Assembly: GCA_036768485.1 (NCBI GenBank)
Contig: JAVLUZ010000716.1
Coordinates: forward strand, 62,001 to 126,000
DNA length: 64,000 nt
Origin: Mermis nigrescens
Lineage: Eukaryota > Nematoda > Enoplea > Mermithida > Mermithidae
Direction: 5' to 3'
The notes below the pieces were generated by a model that saw only the letters and a program-made list of their open reading frames with translations, ran no database searches and had not been told where the DNA came from. How positions within the stretch are numbered: position 1 is the stretch's first letter; each line of letters begins with the position of its first letter. A program made the position numbers and the translations under genes. This document shows positions 22,691 through 34,969 of this stretch, piece after piece.

Positions 22691-23149
22691 GCACACAGAG
22701 ATTAGAGCGCCGACATTAGAGCGCCGTCATTAGAGCGCGCGACATTAGAGCGTCGACATTAAAGTGCAGTTACAATGGTGCGTCATGGACGCGGACATAG
22801 ACTTTTCCTTCCCCACAAAAAAATCTGTAACTTTTTGTTACTAAAAGTTGGTGTGCAAAAATATACGTAGCACACATCACGAAAATCAGTTAAATTTCTT
22901 GTTTGTTAGGAAGTGGCTGGTAAGTGACATAAATGCTCTGCAAAACAGTGTCTACAAACGACCCATTGCTATACTAGGTTTAAAGTTGTAGGTGTTACTT
23001 GACTAAAAAAAATTTTGATGTTAATTTAAACATCTTTTGTGCAATGGAGTAGGCTGATCTGAGTTCTAACACCTACAGCTCCAAAACTACGGTAAGGGTG
23101 TAATTTTAGGACATTATTTAGTAGCTTTTCTTGCACTTTCTAATGGAAC

Positions 23150-23363
23150 TATACCCTTTTCACTTGTTTTCTTGACACAGAAATGCAGTATAAGTTTACA
23201 CAAATTTCGATCTTTTGCTCTTTTACTGCAGTTTCATGATTGTTTACTGTAGCAATAAATTTCACGCTTGATTTGCACAGCTTACAGTAAATGCGCACAA
23301 TGTAAAAAAATTGTGAAAATGAATACCGTAATCTGTGTCAAGAAAATAAGTGAAAAGGGTATA
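23150..23363. mobile_element. TA-flanked MITE, 214 bp, 31-bp TIRs
   Basis: TATACCCTTTTCACTTGTTT and TCTTGACACAG at left are mirrored by CTGTGTCAAGAAAATAAGTG and AAAAGGGTATA at right, nearly perfect. The TA ends suggest a Tc1/mariner-type target. Confidence 0.85.
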
Positions 23364-23594
23364 ATGGCGTTACACAAAACCTACTGCTTCAAAAGTAACT
23401 GTCCTTTTATCCAATTCTGAATCGGAAAGTATACGAATCGTTGCAAATTGTTTCGAGTGTAAGATAAAGTAGGACTTTTTTCAAAAACATGCTCGTTATG
23501 TGCATCGACTTTAACCGGCGTATTATTTCATTTATTAGCATACAAGTTTTGTAAAGTTACGTTAAAGACGGCTGCACTCTAATGCAACGTGATG

Positions 23595-24786
23595 CAGGGC
23601 CGGCCCATTAGGTGAGGCGAACGAAGCCTGTGCCTCAAGCCTCAGGACAAAAAAGGCCTCAGAATTTTTCTTATTTTTTATCTAAATTTTACTTTGATAA
23701 AATTCTAAATTAAGTGCAATAAAATCATAACACAATAAAAAATGGATCGAGGCCTCCCCCTTGGCTTAGCTTTGACAATAGAGGTGCCTACTGCTTTTCT
23801 TTATAATGTTGCTTGATATGGAACAGTACGGCAAATTGTAGACAGAACTTTGTCATGACTGGATGACAGCAATGGGCGCTTACGTAATGAAGGACACATA
23901 CGTAATGGAGCTCTTTTATCAAGTTGCATAATAGTAAAAATATTATCAGTGTACGAAATTTTCTTCACGCGCTGTGAACCATATTTTACTCATGTTCATA
24001 AGCATTTTTGTGGGAATTCTTGTAGATTAAAACACTTGATGCTTCTGCATTTTTAAAATGCAATGCTTGCGTTTTGTTTCCACTTCTCGAAATTTTGCTG
24101 ATATACTGAAAACTTTAGTCTGCATACGAAAATTGAACTATTTTGTGTTGATAACTTGATCGGTTCAACCTAATTTCATTTTAGCTGTGCGAGTTACATT
24201 TTTGTCAGATTACATGTGTTGAATTCTGATTATTTTTTATAGTGATAAAAATTCCCCATTCTCATTTTGGTTCGTGCGAATTTTTCTCCTTTTGTTTAAC
24301 CTCCGATCTGAAAAAACGGCAGCAATTTGATTATTAAGGATTTGATGAACCAATAGGTTAAAACGAGTTTGAAATTGACTTTTTCAAACATTTAAGTGAT
24401 ACAGCCCTAAACTTCTTTGAACGAAAGATTTATTTTACTTCAAAAGTTTTGTGACAAATTCGGCTTTTTATTTATTATTAGAAAATTAGGCTCAAAAAAT
24501 GTCAGCGACATTGAGCAACACTGCAGCGACCTGTAAATTTGTTTAATTGATGGTAATGATATGGACATTGATGCAAGTGACTTGGCAATTGAATTGGTTA
24601 CGCTTTCAGAAATCATTGGTGTCTGAATCGAAATCCGACCTAAGTATGCTCGATACATCGAAATTCGTTCACAAAAAAGGACTAGCTGAAATATTTCCTA
24701 ATTGTTGTATCGCATTGCGAATTTTACTGAAAGGCCCCATTTTTTTGTTCTCGCCTCAGGCCTGGCTGATGCACGGGACGGGCCTG
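23595..24786 (+). mobile_element. hAT element remnant with transposase relic
   Basis: Left end CAGGGCCGGCCCATTAGG; the right end complement CAGGCCCGTCCCGTGCATC. These resemble each other and common hAT ends. The interior carries GGCCTCAG and GGCCTCCCCC blocks and, near the right end, a decayed transposase C-terminus (24555-24740). No clean 8-bp duplication is visible. Confidence 0.65.
24555..24740 (+). pseudogene. hAT transposase relic (C-terminal dimerisation region)
   Basis: One frame (24555-24626) gives NDMDIDASDLAIELVTLSEI and then a stop, like the D-I-D-x-x-D-L-x-x-E-L region ahead of the dimerisation domain in TTF-type hAT proteins. A second frame gives KKGLAEIFPNCCIALRILL (F at about 24694), which matches the FPN-x-x-I-A-L-R-I-L-L core of that domain. 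The usual next segment, with S-A-E-R-S-F, is lost. The frameshift and the loss show it is dead. Confidence 0.7.
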
Positions 24787-24839
24787 CTCTAATGTCGGCG
24801 TTCTAATGTCGGCGCTCTAATGTCGTGCGCTCTCGGCTC

Positions 24840-26810
24840 ACCTTCAAGCACTACCCTGAATCAGTCCAAAATCGAAGTATTGAGTGTTGTGAAAAATAAA
24901 AAGATGTGAGATTATTCGTAAAATCGTACCTATTCCTTCAGATTTTCCACGTGAATGCTACAGAAATAGTGCAGACAGCCAATTGGAGGCTAATATTAGC
25001 CTGGAAAGGACTTCCTTCTTGAAAAAAGAGACAAAAGTTTAAAACAAGGAGTGTAAAAGTTATTCCAGCTTCTGATAAGCCGATCCACTCACCGCTCAAA
25101 TTCGTATTTGAAAAACAAGAAATTTGTATATTCTTCCTTATCTTTCCACTAAATTGTTTCTTGCCGCGTTTTGAAGTCGCAGAGGCATTGACATGTTTGT
25201 ATAATGCTACAATTATTATAGCAGTAAAATTTACGGAGGGACACGAATTTGTCGAGAAGAATCCTGATTGAATGTCAAAACGTTGGTTTTAGTTTAAAAC
25301 GGGAGTAAAGATGGGCAGAAATCTTGAATTAGATTTTTTTATCAGTCGACTGCAACTGAATTAAGTCGGATCTCAGATTGAATGATGCTTGACAGAAAGA
25401 GGCGCTTAAGCAGTCTGTGGGTAAAAAAACAATTAATTTGACCCTGAATTCCAAACCTGTCCCAGTGTTTTAATAATATAATACAATATTAATAGCATGA
25501 TATAATAATATACTATAATGTTTAGGACATTAGATGAAACTTCTTTAATTTTTCCCTTTTCTTTTCAATCTTTATTATTTCTCTACCAATCTTGTTTAGA
25601 TTTTTTTATTTTTTAAGTATTTAATTATTGATTTAGTTCTGCAACACTTATTGAGCAAGGAAGAGCAGAGAGAGAGAGCGTTTGAATCTGTTACACATTT
25701 TAATGTCTATCAGTTTAGTATTAATCGAGATATGATTGAATTCCAGCGGGTGATTTTTCCGTTTTTTCCCAAATTTTTTAGCCAAGCTGCGAAGTCAATG
25801 ACTTAAAGGAACCATGCCTGCCAAAATTTTGGGGAAGAATCTTCGCGCATTTATTTGCACAACATAGGCTTGTTTCTTATCATGTCATTGTTTTTAAAAA
25901 ATCACTCGGCAAAAACATATCCTAATTTCCATCATCTATACTACTTTAGTGACTGATCTATTATTCATGATTTTGTTTTTTCCATCAATTGATCATTCCA
26001 TCTTATGATTGGATTGTCGAAACACAAATTCTCCCGCCCCACCGTATATTTTCCATTGCATCACTTCTGACATTATCTATGTAAATAAAATCTTTTTATA
26101 TTTCATCCAAAATAGTTGATTTATAGCCCATGACCTTACTCCTGAATCGTATATCAATACGTGTAACCTTATTTAGTTTTCACACCCCCTTTTTAACTTG
26201 TGGTCTAAAAAGAGTCCAAATATATTTGGCCTTCGATCAATTTTTTATGACTATTTTTCGTCTTTTCGCCTTTTATTGGTCTTTAATTCTTACTGTAGTC
26301 TATGCGTGTATGAGTGAGTAACGAAATGGTTTATTGTAGACCGATTAATCATTCTGGCACTTTTAAGCAATTTCCCTAACCGACGAAATACCGAGTAGCC
26401 AAATTTCGAGGAGGCGACGAGGGTACAATAAAATTGGCCGATGCGGAATTTATTGCCTCATCGCTTATTTAATGATTTACCTCTGTTGCATTATTACCGT
26501 ACACTCATGCACATTTACTGTATGCAGAGCAGCCAGTGTTGACCTCTGATTTCTGTAATAAAATTTAGGGCCAAATTAAGCAGATTTTTGCGCCATGCTT
26601 GGCGTTTAGTCGTCTACCGTGCAAAAACACATAGCTCGTTGATATTTGCACAGGAATCACACTTTGGGACATTGACCACATCGCGGCTTATACTGAAACA
26701 GCTGAAAAATGTGAGTTTTTTCACGATAATTTCTTCATTGCCCGTATCGTATTTAGTATTAGTTCAATTTACAGTGGTGAGGTTCGCATGCACGCCTGAG
26801 CGCGAAGGGA
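24840..26810. other. No recognisable gene
   Basis: AT-rich DNA without the window's MITE families. 26330-26500 is a GC-richer, unique-looking patch (CGACGAAATACCGAGTAGCC, GGAGGCGACGAGGGTACAAT). The 92-codon frame at 26588-26866 resembles no family I know. Confidence 0.4.
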
Positions 26811-26814
26811 AGGG

Positions 26815-27150
26815 GTGGTTAGACTCCATCCCATGGGAACCCAGCAGACCCCTTAGACGATCTTAGGGAGGAGTTTCCCCTCTCCAGAAAAGGTTTCCTA
26901 TCGCCCTCAGAAATTTGTTTTGCTTCCTCCCCGAATTCGCGATTTTCAAAAAAAAATCGTTGAAAAGGTGCTGTTTTAAGCGTTTTTAGCTCGGTATCTT
27001 TTTTCTCAAATGTCAAATTTTCGGCGCTTCGCGCTATATACTCATTTTTTGACTATATTTTCTTCAATTTATTCGATTTTTTCCATTTTCTTCAACGTCT
27101 TTATGTTTTTATGCTCTAGAAAGAAATAGATCATCATAGATGCACACGGT
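26815..27150 (+). mobile_element. Family C repeat
   Basis: CCCCGAATTCGCGATTTTCA, AAAAGGTGCTGTTTTAAGCG, TTTAGCTCGGTATC, CGGCGCTTCGCGC, ATATACTCATTTTTTGAC, TATGCTCTAGAAAG: the family C interior in order. The ends are eroded. Confidence 0.7.
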
Positions 27151-27591
27151 CGAAAGTTCTGGGAGGGGGTAAACCGAGTTTCCTTGGGGGAGTAGGGGAA
27201 TGATTAATTTTTACGGCTAATTACGGCGCTAAAATGATTAGTTTATGTTGGTTTTTTAGATATTTTTGCCGTTCTAACCCCCTTCCCGTTGCAACCCGTA
27301 AAAATGCATTATTTCGTTAAGTCTTCTTGAATATTCGTGATTAAGATTTCATGAAAACAAATGATAATAAGAATGATGGAATGACTAGGACTATCAAACA
27401 TGCACAAAATAATGGACAAAAAGTGTCTGAATGAATAAATGGGCAGATTACTACTCGAAAAATACTTCAGATTTTACTGTTGGGCATCGTTTGGCGCTCT
27501 TTCATAATTCCAACAATAGGTTTTGGTCCGCAAACGGCCAGATAGGGGTATGCCTTTCCAAAAGTAGTTGTACGGGGGTACTGCCCATACC

Positions 27592-27769
27592 CAGGGGCGG
27601 AATCAGGGGCGGGCGAGGGGGGACCGCCCGCCGTTATTGACCCGAAATAGTGCGCAAAATTAAGCATTTATTGAGCGATTTTTGAGCATTCTCGGGTTAG
27701 AACGGCTAATTTTTCCGCCCATAGTCAGGGTTCCGCCCCCCCTTGGGAAAATCGTGGATCCGCGCACTG
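27592..27769 (+). mobile_element. hAT-like MITE (CAGGGGCGGAAT family)
   Basis: CAGGGGCGGAATCAGGGGCG at left, GGATCCGCGCACTG at right; flanks CCCATACC and CCCACACC (7 of 8). The interior GAGCGATTTTTGAGCATTCT and CGGGTTAGAACGGCTAATTT match 48512-48704. Confidence 0.9.
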
Positions 27770-27932
27770 CCCACACCCCCAGTGTGCATTTATGTAGAGC
27801 ATTATCAGAAACGTCGAAAAACGATGTTTTCGACGCGTATACTGCCATTTTTGAACCAAAAAAGACTCTAATAGCTTGCATATCTGTTAACCACTGTTCA
27901 TTTATTATGCTTAAATATATTTATACTACGCA

Positions 27933-28256
27933 TTGGCAACAATAACGAAATTTACTTCGATTTTAAAAATTCTGCAATACTGTCTATTTCTGGCACAAGT
28001 TGTTTTTGACTGTTCGGCATACTGTAATAACGGCGCGTGTTTGCGTAACAAATGTTTCTCCGACGGAGTATGCAACCTTGATTTTTTACGATTTATTTAC
28101 CTTGCAACAAACAGTCGACAGGTGTTATTCGTCGGATGGAGATTTTTTGGGTCCGAGTGTCTTTTGCAGGCCATTTTAATGTTTAGGACGCATTTAATAT
28201 ATTTAAAAACAAGTTTGATAGTAAATTATATTTTTATGTCGATTAGTAGGGCGTAA
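27933..28256 (+). CDS. Hypothetical cysteine-rich segment (doubtful)
   Basis: The open frame has no ATG at its beginning. It holds a hydrophobic stretch ILKILQYCLFLAQVVF and then CSAYCNNGACLRNKCFSDGVC, a C-x3-C-x4-C-x4-C-x5-C pattern reminiscent of a secreted or EGF-like module after a signal peptide. The remainder is a hydrophobic, ordinary AT-rich translation. With no start codon, no convincing splice partners and no neighbour, it may be chance. I include it only because of the clustered cysteines. Confidence 0.15.
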   Translation: MATITKFTSILKILQYCLFLAQVVFDCSAYCNNGACLRNKCFSDGVCNLDFLRFIYLATNSRQVLFVGWRFFGSECLLQAILMFRTHLIYLKTSLIVNYIFMSISRA

Positions 28257-28797
28257 AAAACAGCAGAACGGTCGTCCTTAGGGTCATTTTTATACTAATT
28301 TTATTACGATAAAAAGTCGACCTACCTACGTACTTGTAAATTCAGTTGTTTTCGTTCCGCTGTTAAATGTGTCTACCGTTTTTGTGTGATGATCGTTTGG
28401 CTAGATCTTAGAAATCTTATAAGGGTCAACGCCTGAGAAAACTTTGAAGCAATTCCTAAAAATTGAATTCTATGGAGGTCAGCGGGGCAATTTCGATTTC
28501 AAAAAATTTAGCGGGGTCAAAGGTCACCGAATGGGAACGGATTGGATGATTTATAGCCGTGATCATGCATGTGTAAGTGTTTAGGGAGGAGACCAATAAT
28601 TTTCAAAGATCAACATGATTTGGGCAAGGAAACACCAAATTTTTTCGGCGATTCGACGTGAATTCAAAATCTGCGTGGTTTTTTTCCGAATTTTGGTCTT
28701 TTTATCTTGGGAGTCCCGATTCCCGGGCTCCCTCTCGTCCATGCGTGTGTTCGACTGCCCTAGAATAGCTACTGATCCGCCAAAAAAGGCTGCTGAC

Positions 28798-29053
28798 CAC
28801 ACCTGGACGGGAGGGGGGTTGGGGGGTTTTCACCCCCGAGAAACCAAAATACCTCCCCCAAAAATTAAAATACCCCCCCAGAATTCAAATTTTAAAATTT
28901 TTTCTCGTTTTTTTCGCAATTTTTTGATGCCAATGGATAGTACTCGATGTGAAACGTCGAAAAATGGTGTTTTTGCCATACCACCATTTTAAAGGCAATT
29001 TTTTACCTTTGAAAAATCTCGCACCCCCAGAATTTTCTTGCTGCCCACGTATG
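28798..29053 (+). mobile_element. hAT-like MITE, family A copy
   Basis: CACACCTGGACGGGAGGG to GCTGCCCACGTATG with an exact duplication CTGCTGAC on both sides. Confidence 0.93.
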
Positions 29054-29059
29054 CTGCTG

Positions 29060-31560
29060 ACTCCGCAGAATCTTCAATTTTTCAGAAAGCGCGATAAAAT
29101 ACGCCGTTTCGAACGTTTCTCTAATTGCACTTTTTAGCTCAAAAGTTAACAAATTCATTTGAATTTTTAGAAATTATTTAATGATCTCATGTTTTTTAGA
29201 AAGAGCAATAATCGTCAAAAAGGTCGGAAAAATGTGTTTTGAGGCGTTCGCCGTCGTTTTATAGCCCATAAACTTATTATGGAAAAAGATTTTGGGGCTG
29301 ACCCCCAGGTCGACATGATGTACATTTATGCATTAGTGGCTCGATATCCTGGGTGGGTAAAATTTTTGAATTTTTTAGGCGAAAAATGACAAAAAGGCAT
29401 CTAAAAATGGCCAAAAATGCTAGTTTTCGCAACAATGCGGGACAAAGTTCAAAATTTTTTTGATCCAGGAGAAATAAAGGGACGACAAACTTTGGGCGGG
29501 GACCCCATTCCGTTTCATGTACGCATGTATTGCATCGATCCCCATCAATTCCCTCTTAAGCTTATCGTACGTATAATGCACATTAGCTGAACTGTTTTAT
29601 TGAGCCAGTTGATCGCATAGCGCAGTATGATTTCACTGATAGACAACAGAATGAGGGTAAAAGCTGCGCAAATAAGGCAAATATAAAACTAATAGTACAG
29701 GATCATCGAGTATTAGTTGAGTAAACAGTCTGGGAATTCATTTTCTTTACTATTAGCTGAGCCGGTTTCACAAAGTTATGTGGTTAAGTATCACCAAGTT
29801 ATGTGGTTAAGTATACGTATGTGAAAATCAGCTTAAACTGTCGGCATGATCACTGTTCTATTGATAAGTATGTGATGTATACTTATTCTTGTTATTGCCA
29901 AATTAGTCCCGGACGAGTATAACAACGTATAGTGGAGCATTGATCGGGCAATTTATTTCTTTTCACATTCTTGAGATACAAATCGGTCCATATTTGATCG
30001 ATCTGTCGGCATACGTGGGCAACAAACAATTTTTGGGGGTCTGGGAGCGAAATCGCGTAAAGAAGTGGCAAAAGTTTATTTTTGGAGGTTATAGTTGCGG
30101 GTTCTGGGGGCGGGATGATGGTCTCGGATCCTATGCCCATGCGCGCTTGTAAGACGATGATTTTTATCTGAAAAATATCATTAGGCCAGTGTGATGTATG
30201 GCCGAAAACTTCTCCCAGAGTTTTGCTATTTTCGCTTATTCTGATTGTCAAAATTATCATCTAAATTTTTGATACCTGCCATTCATAAATTGCGATTATT
30301 CGCATAAGAAAAACTGTTTTTTGCCTCTATTTTTAAGCAGTAAAATTCGTCAAAAATTCGTTATTTTTGCAAGCTTTGCCGGGAGAACAAATAAATTATA
30401 TTTTAAAGGTGCATGATCATTGAGTTATAATAGCTAATTATAATAGCTAAAAGGAAAATTTCCTGCCTAAGGGTAAAGGTCGATTACGGTCATACATGTG
30501 TAGCGCCTAAAGCCTGAAGAGGTATATAAATATTTGAATATCAAAAAATGCCGATAAATTGATTATTGAGGCAAACACGCTATTTTTCGACATTCCGCAT
30601 CGAGCTCTATACACTAGATTCAAAACATCACCAAAAACCGACAAAATTATTGAAAATTTCTTTCTCGAATGAGTAATTCAAATTCTGGGTTGATGTCTTT
30701 TGAAGGAATTCAGAGGGGTGCAGCCAGACCCCTAAGCTCAAGTGTGTTTGTGATTCCAACATAGGGCCTCATTCTTGAGTTTTTCGACGATTCATATGCT
30801 TTGCGGTTTCTCATTTTAACCTAGCGTGTTCTTTTTACAAATCGCGAAACTTTATTTCCAATTTCCAGAGTTATAGGTACCTGTATTAATGCCTGTCCCA
30901 GTGTGCTTCAAAAAATGGAAAAGGCTTGACCTATCTTATTTCTGGTAGTATTACAGACCTCGAAACAATTTGTGCAAGTCAAACTTTCGAAATTAAAATT
31001 GGAATTCGTTAAAATAAGAATGCGGGAAAAGGCTAGAATAATGCGAATTATCTCCGTTTTCGTCTTCTAATAAATTCGGATAGTTTTTTGAAAATGTCTG
31101 TTATGGGCATCTTTCTGGCCGGTCCTGGGGTCAGCCCGGTTTGGGGGTCAATCAGCGGTTTTGAGTTAAAACGGGCTAAAAAAAGGTACCCATAAACAAT
31201 AAAATAACGAGAAAGCTATCGTGATTGACAATTGTATGTTGATTTTGAGAATAATTTGCAGCAATATTTTAATTTTTGTCATTTCCGATCTTAATGTAGC
31301 TCCATCCAACCCCAAACATACCGTGCATATTTGCTGCTGACCTTATTCTCAAATCGCATATTTTTTACATGCCAACTTTCCTAATTTTTTCCCTTTTCGA
31401 TCCAATTCCGCTTCGATTTCTCATTGACCGAATCACGCGCCTTCCAACGATTTCACTGGTCGCGCGAATAAAAGCTTTCGATCGGCCGTTTCAGTAAAAA
31501 AGTACACTTTTTCACTGTTTTTATTTTATCAATTTGAATCGAAATTTGTAGAATTTGTGC
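29060..31560. other. Repeat debris, no recognisable gene
   Basis: 29280-29540 is a diverged MITE-like piece (TTGGGGCTGACCCCCAGGTC, TTTCATGTACGCATG). 30011-30145 opens CATACGTGGGCAACAA and ends CCCATGCGCG, a short A-related copy. 30540-30760 contains a degenerate family A interior (ATTTTTCGACATTCCGCATC). 31380-31510 is GC-richer and unique-looking. No coding evidence. Confidence 0.45.
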
Positions 31561-31570
31561 GTATTACGCA

Positions 31571-31817
31571 CAGACCTGGGCGCGGGGGGTGTGCAGTGCA
31601 CCCCCCAGAAGGCCGGATACCCCCCAGAAACTAAAATAACCCCCAGAATTCGATTTTTGAAAATCGTTCCTGTTTTTTCTCAATTTTTTGATGCCAATGG
31701 ATAGTGCTCGATGAGAAACGTTGAAAAATGGTGTTTTTCCGCCATACCACCATTTTAAGGACTATTTTTTGACTTTCGAAAACCACCCCCCCAGAATATC
31801 GGTGCTGCCTACGTATG
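31571..31817 (+). mobile_element. hAT-like MITE, family A copy
   Basis: CAGACCTGGGCGCGGGG to GCTGCCTACGTATG; flanks ATTACGCA and ATTACGCG (7 of 8). Confidence 0.9.
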
Positions 31818-31819
31818 AT

Positions 31820-33100
31820 TACGCGTCTCGGCGTCTCGCTTATGTTATAAGCTAAAGAATATAACACGCCCCAAGAATGCGACATATAACTGCAACGTCG
31901 ACAAAAAAGTCGTTCGATTGGTACTTTTTAATGTGCATCGATTCGATGCGCATAAAATGCTCCTAATTTAGCCGAATATATCGCGATTTGCGCATTTAAT
32001 TATTCTTCTCGTCGCTTCTGGCGGCAGACGGGCTTTTTTTGACACCTTGCATCCCAACCCCGTTTAAAATTTGATGTTTTTCTATCGAACCTCTAACGTC
32101 CTTAACATTTTGAAACTCGATACGTTTGATCTTCTAGTGACTTATACTAAGCGTAATTATTGCCTAAAAATAGACGATTGGCATACTGTAAGTGTCGCCG
32201 TGCTTTTAATGACCATTGCACGCGCACGTGCAGCGCAGAAAAGTTGCATTTGGGATAGCTTAATATTTGAACATAGAAGGTCTGTCACTCATTCAACAAA
32301 TCGCCCCAATCTTAATTTTGTATGAATAATTTTGAATGGATAATTTCATCCTGGTTTCGTATGCGCTTTATTTTGAAACTTAAACCTGACCGGCTGGTTA
32401 ATTATTATTAATTATATCAATTGTTAAGCATCATCAATTAAATTATTAACTATTGTGTTTATTATTAATTATTGTCGATAATCATTATTAATTATTATTA
32501 ATTAAACGTGGTCGCGCCAAGGCGCGTTTATTGGGGTTCAGGTAGTGCTGCACAGTTTGCGGTGCACTCAAGCGTCCCCCATCAAGGTCCGGGTCAGAGC
32601 TCCAAAAATTTTTGTAAAAAGAGCACTTTTAAGTTGAATAGTATCGTCAAAATTTTTACAAAATTGGTCGAATTTTGGTTCCGCATTCAGCCTATTAACA
32701 GTCAAGGTGATCACCAAAATTCATCACCATGGTCAAAAAATGTTGTCATTCTTGCTATTTGCAACCGGCTTCGAAAAGACAAACAAAATGGCAAACTAGC
32801 AAACCGGCGTTAAATTATTTTTATATCTTTTCATGATATTCTGTTCTAAGCAAGCTTAGAGTTTCAACAGAAAGAAAGGTAAATTAATGAATTAGTATGA
32901 ATTTTTCGGCTGATATAAAAGGTGAGACAACCGTGGCTCACCGAATCGGCGCAAATCACTAACAAATTTAAACGTTTTTGCATTTATAAAATTTTCTTCA
33001 AGCACTATAAAGGCACGTAGTTTAGAAAATATCAGGCGCTGAAAATATTTCACATTTTTACTGACTTTGTCACCAAAAAAATCTTTGTGCGCTTGTAATA
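31820..33100. other. No recognisable gene
   Basis: Unique-looking, moderately GC DNA at 31820-32330, then a TAATTATTATTAATT-rich stretch (32395-32505). A short palindromic GTCGCGCCAAGGCGCG occurs at 32511. The open frames here show no recognisable domain. Confidence 0.4.
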
Positions 33101-33111
33101 TCAATCCTAGC

Positions 33112-33490
33112 CACATATGATCTGGGGAGGGGGTTCATGCCTCAGAAAAATTTTCACCCCCGCATAAATTTTTCCACCCCTCCTAGAATTCGCGATTTTC
33201 CGAAAGTTCCCTAAAAATTTTCTAAAAATTCGTAGAAAAGGTGCTTTTATAAGCGTTTTTAGCTATCTATTTGCTCAAAAGTGACACATTTTTGGCGTTT
33301 TGCGCCATATACTCATGTTTTGGCTGTATTTTGTTCAATTTGTTTGACTTTTTGATTTTTTCTTGAAATGTTTTAATGTTTTTATGCTCTAGAAAGATAG
33401 AGCATCGTGAAAAACGCCGAAAAACAATGGTCCGAAAAAGGCGCTTTAGAATTTCACCCCTCCCCAGAATTCCCAAGCTGTGCATGTATG
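33112..33490 (+). mobile_element. hAT-like family C element
   Basis: The most complete C copy: CACATATGATCTGGGGAGG to AGCTGTGCATGTATG, flanked by ATCCTAGC and GTCCTAAC (6 of 8). The interior has GGCGTTTTGCGCCATATACT and CTCTAGAAAGATAGAGCATC. Confidence 0.8.
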
Positions 33491-33689
33491 GTCCTAACAA
33501 GTAATGGCACAGCCTGAAATTTTAGTTGATCCCAATTTTTTATTCCACTTGAAGGATCATCAGAATTTTGAAAACGTGTATAATGCATTTATACGCAATT
33601 TCACGCGTTAAAACGACGTTTTTCGACGTGTTTAGCTATATTGGATCACATGTGCATGTTGTGTCGATAACTTAAAATTAAGTGATTCG

Positions 33690-34390
33690 AGAAAAGTATT
33701 CAAATTTTTACTATTTATATTCAATTTTGTAGCCTTAAAACTCTGGCACGATGCGCCGGAAATTTTTGACTTTTTTACATTTAAGCTCAATTTTGTAGCT
33801 TTCTGACGACGGTAAGCAATACATAATTTGACGCGAAGCGATAAAAATGTTTAACATTATCCTTTAAAGATCGATTTTGCGGATTTCTGAATATAAGCAA
33901 TGCAGTTATCTTACTTATTGGGAAGCGCCGTAAATTTTTGACATTAATCTTCCATGCTAAATTCTGCAATTTTCTGTATAAAGCAATGCAACGAGTATTG
34001 CTGGCGCAAAGCACCGGAAAGTTTCGACTTTTGTATATCTTTTTACGCTCAATTTTGCATCTTTCTGAATGTAAGCAACATAAATTGTACCTGGCGATAA
34101 GCGCTGGAAATCTCCGATATTTGAATTCTGTCAAGCTTACTTTTGCGAGTTACAAAGATAAGCAAAGCAGGAATTATATCTGGTGCGAAGCGCCGGATAA
34201 TTTTGACGTTTCCATGTTTTTGAGCTCAATTTGGCGCCTTGCTGAAGAATAGAAATGCAGAAAATTTGATCCAGCAAAACATGCTATCGAAGAAATAAAT
34301 TTAAATATGTAGGTGATAATTCTTGATTGAATTAGTGGCGAAGCGCCGAAAATTTTGAGTATTTTCCGTTGAAGAACGTCAAAACCTAGA
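33690..34390. repeat. ~110-bp tandem array with GCGCCGG blocks
   Basis: About six diverged units each contain CTGGCGCGAAGCGCCGGAAA (variants GGGAAGCGCCG, CTGGCGCAAAGCACCGG, GATAAGCGCTGG, GGTGCGAAGCGCCGG), TTTTTGAGCTCAATTTTG and TTTCTGAATRTAAGCAA. The palindrome is the best-conserved part of every unit. Confidence 0.8.
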
Positions 34391-34648
34391 TAGTCTCATA
34401 GGAGAAAGTTCTAAAAACTTCCAGAAATACCTTAGTATCAGGGTTATAAATTTAATGCAACATTGCACAGTTTACCAGTTTCAAAATCGAGAGAAAATCA
34501 AAAATCCATTCAAGAACGATTTTATCTGAGCTGGTAGAACCCGAAATATCGATCCTTTTGAGTTTTATCATGACGGCAATAATGCCGAAGTTATAATGTG
34601 AACAAGTAATGATTTTGAAAGATGAGCTTGCTAAGCGAGAGTTGTAAA

Positions 34649-34906
34649 CACACATGGGCGTGGTGAAGGGTTGGGGGTTATGCACCCCCAGAAGTTGAAA
34701 TACCCCCCAGAAATCAAAATAACTCCCCAGAATTCAAATTTTGATTTTTTTGCTTTTTTAGCGATTTTTTGATGCCATTGGATAGTGCTCGATGAGAAAC
34801 GTCGAAAAATGGTGTTTTTTTCGCCATACGACCACTATTAAGACAATTTTTTGACTTTTGAAAATTTTTTAACCCCCCCCCAGAATTTCGGTGCTACCCA
34901 CCTATG
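34649..34906 (+). mobile_element. hAT-like MITE, family A copy
   Basis: CACACATGGGCGTGG to GCTACCCACCTATG with an exact duplication GTTGTAAA (34641-34648, 34907-34914). Confidence 0.93.
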
Positions 34907-34969
34907 GTTGTAAACCAAGAGAAACTTAAAGTTTAAACCTACCATTATATTATGAAGAGAATTATAAAA

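Larger units (their letters stand above)
22697..24832. mobile_element. Element with inverted terminal arrays of ATTAGAGCGCCGAC
   Basis: The left terminus has four tandem variants of CATTAGAGCG(CC)GA (about 22697-22755). The right terminus has three of CTCTAATGTCGGCG in inverted orientation (about 24785-24832). The 2.1 kb between contains a TA-flanked MITE (23150-23363) and a hAT remnant (23595-24786) that reaches almost to the right array. Superfamily unknown. Confidence 0.6.
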
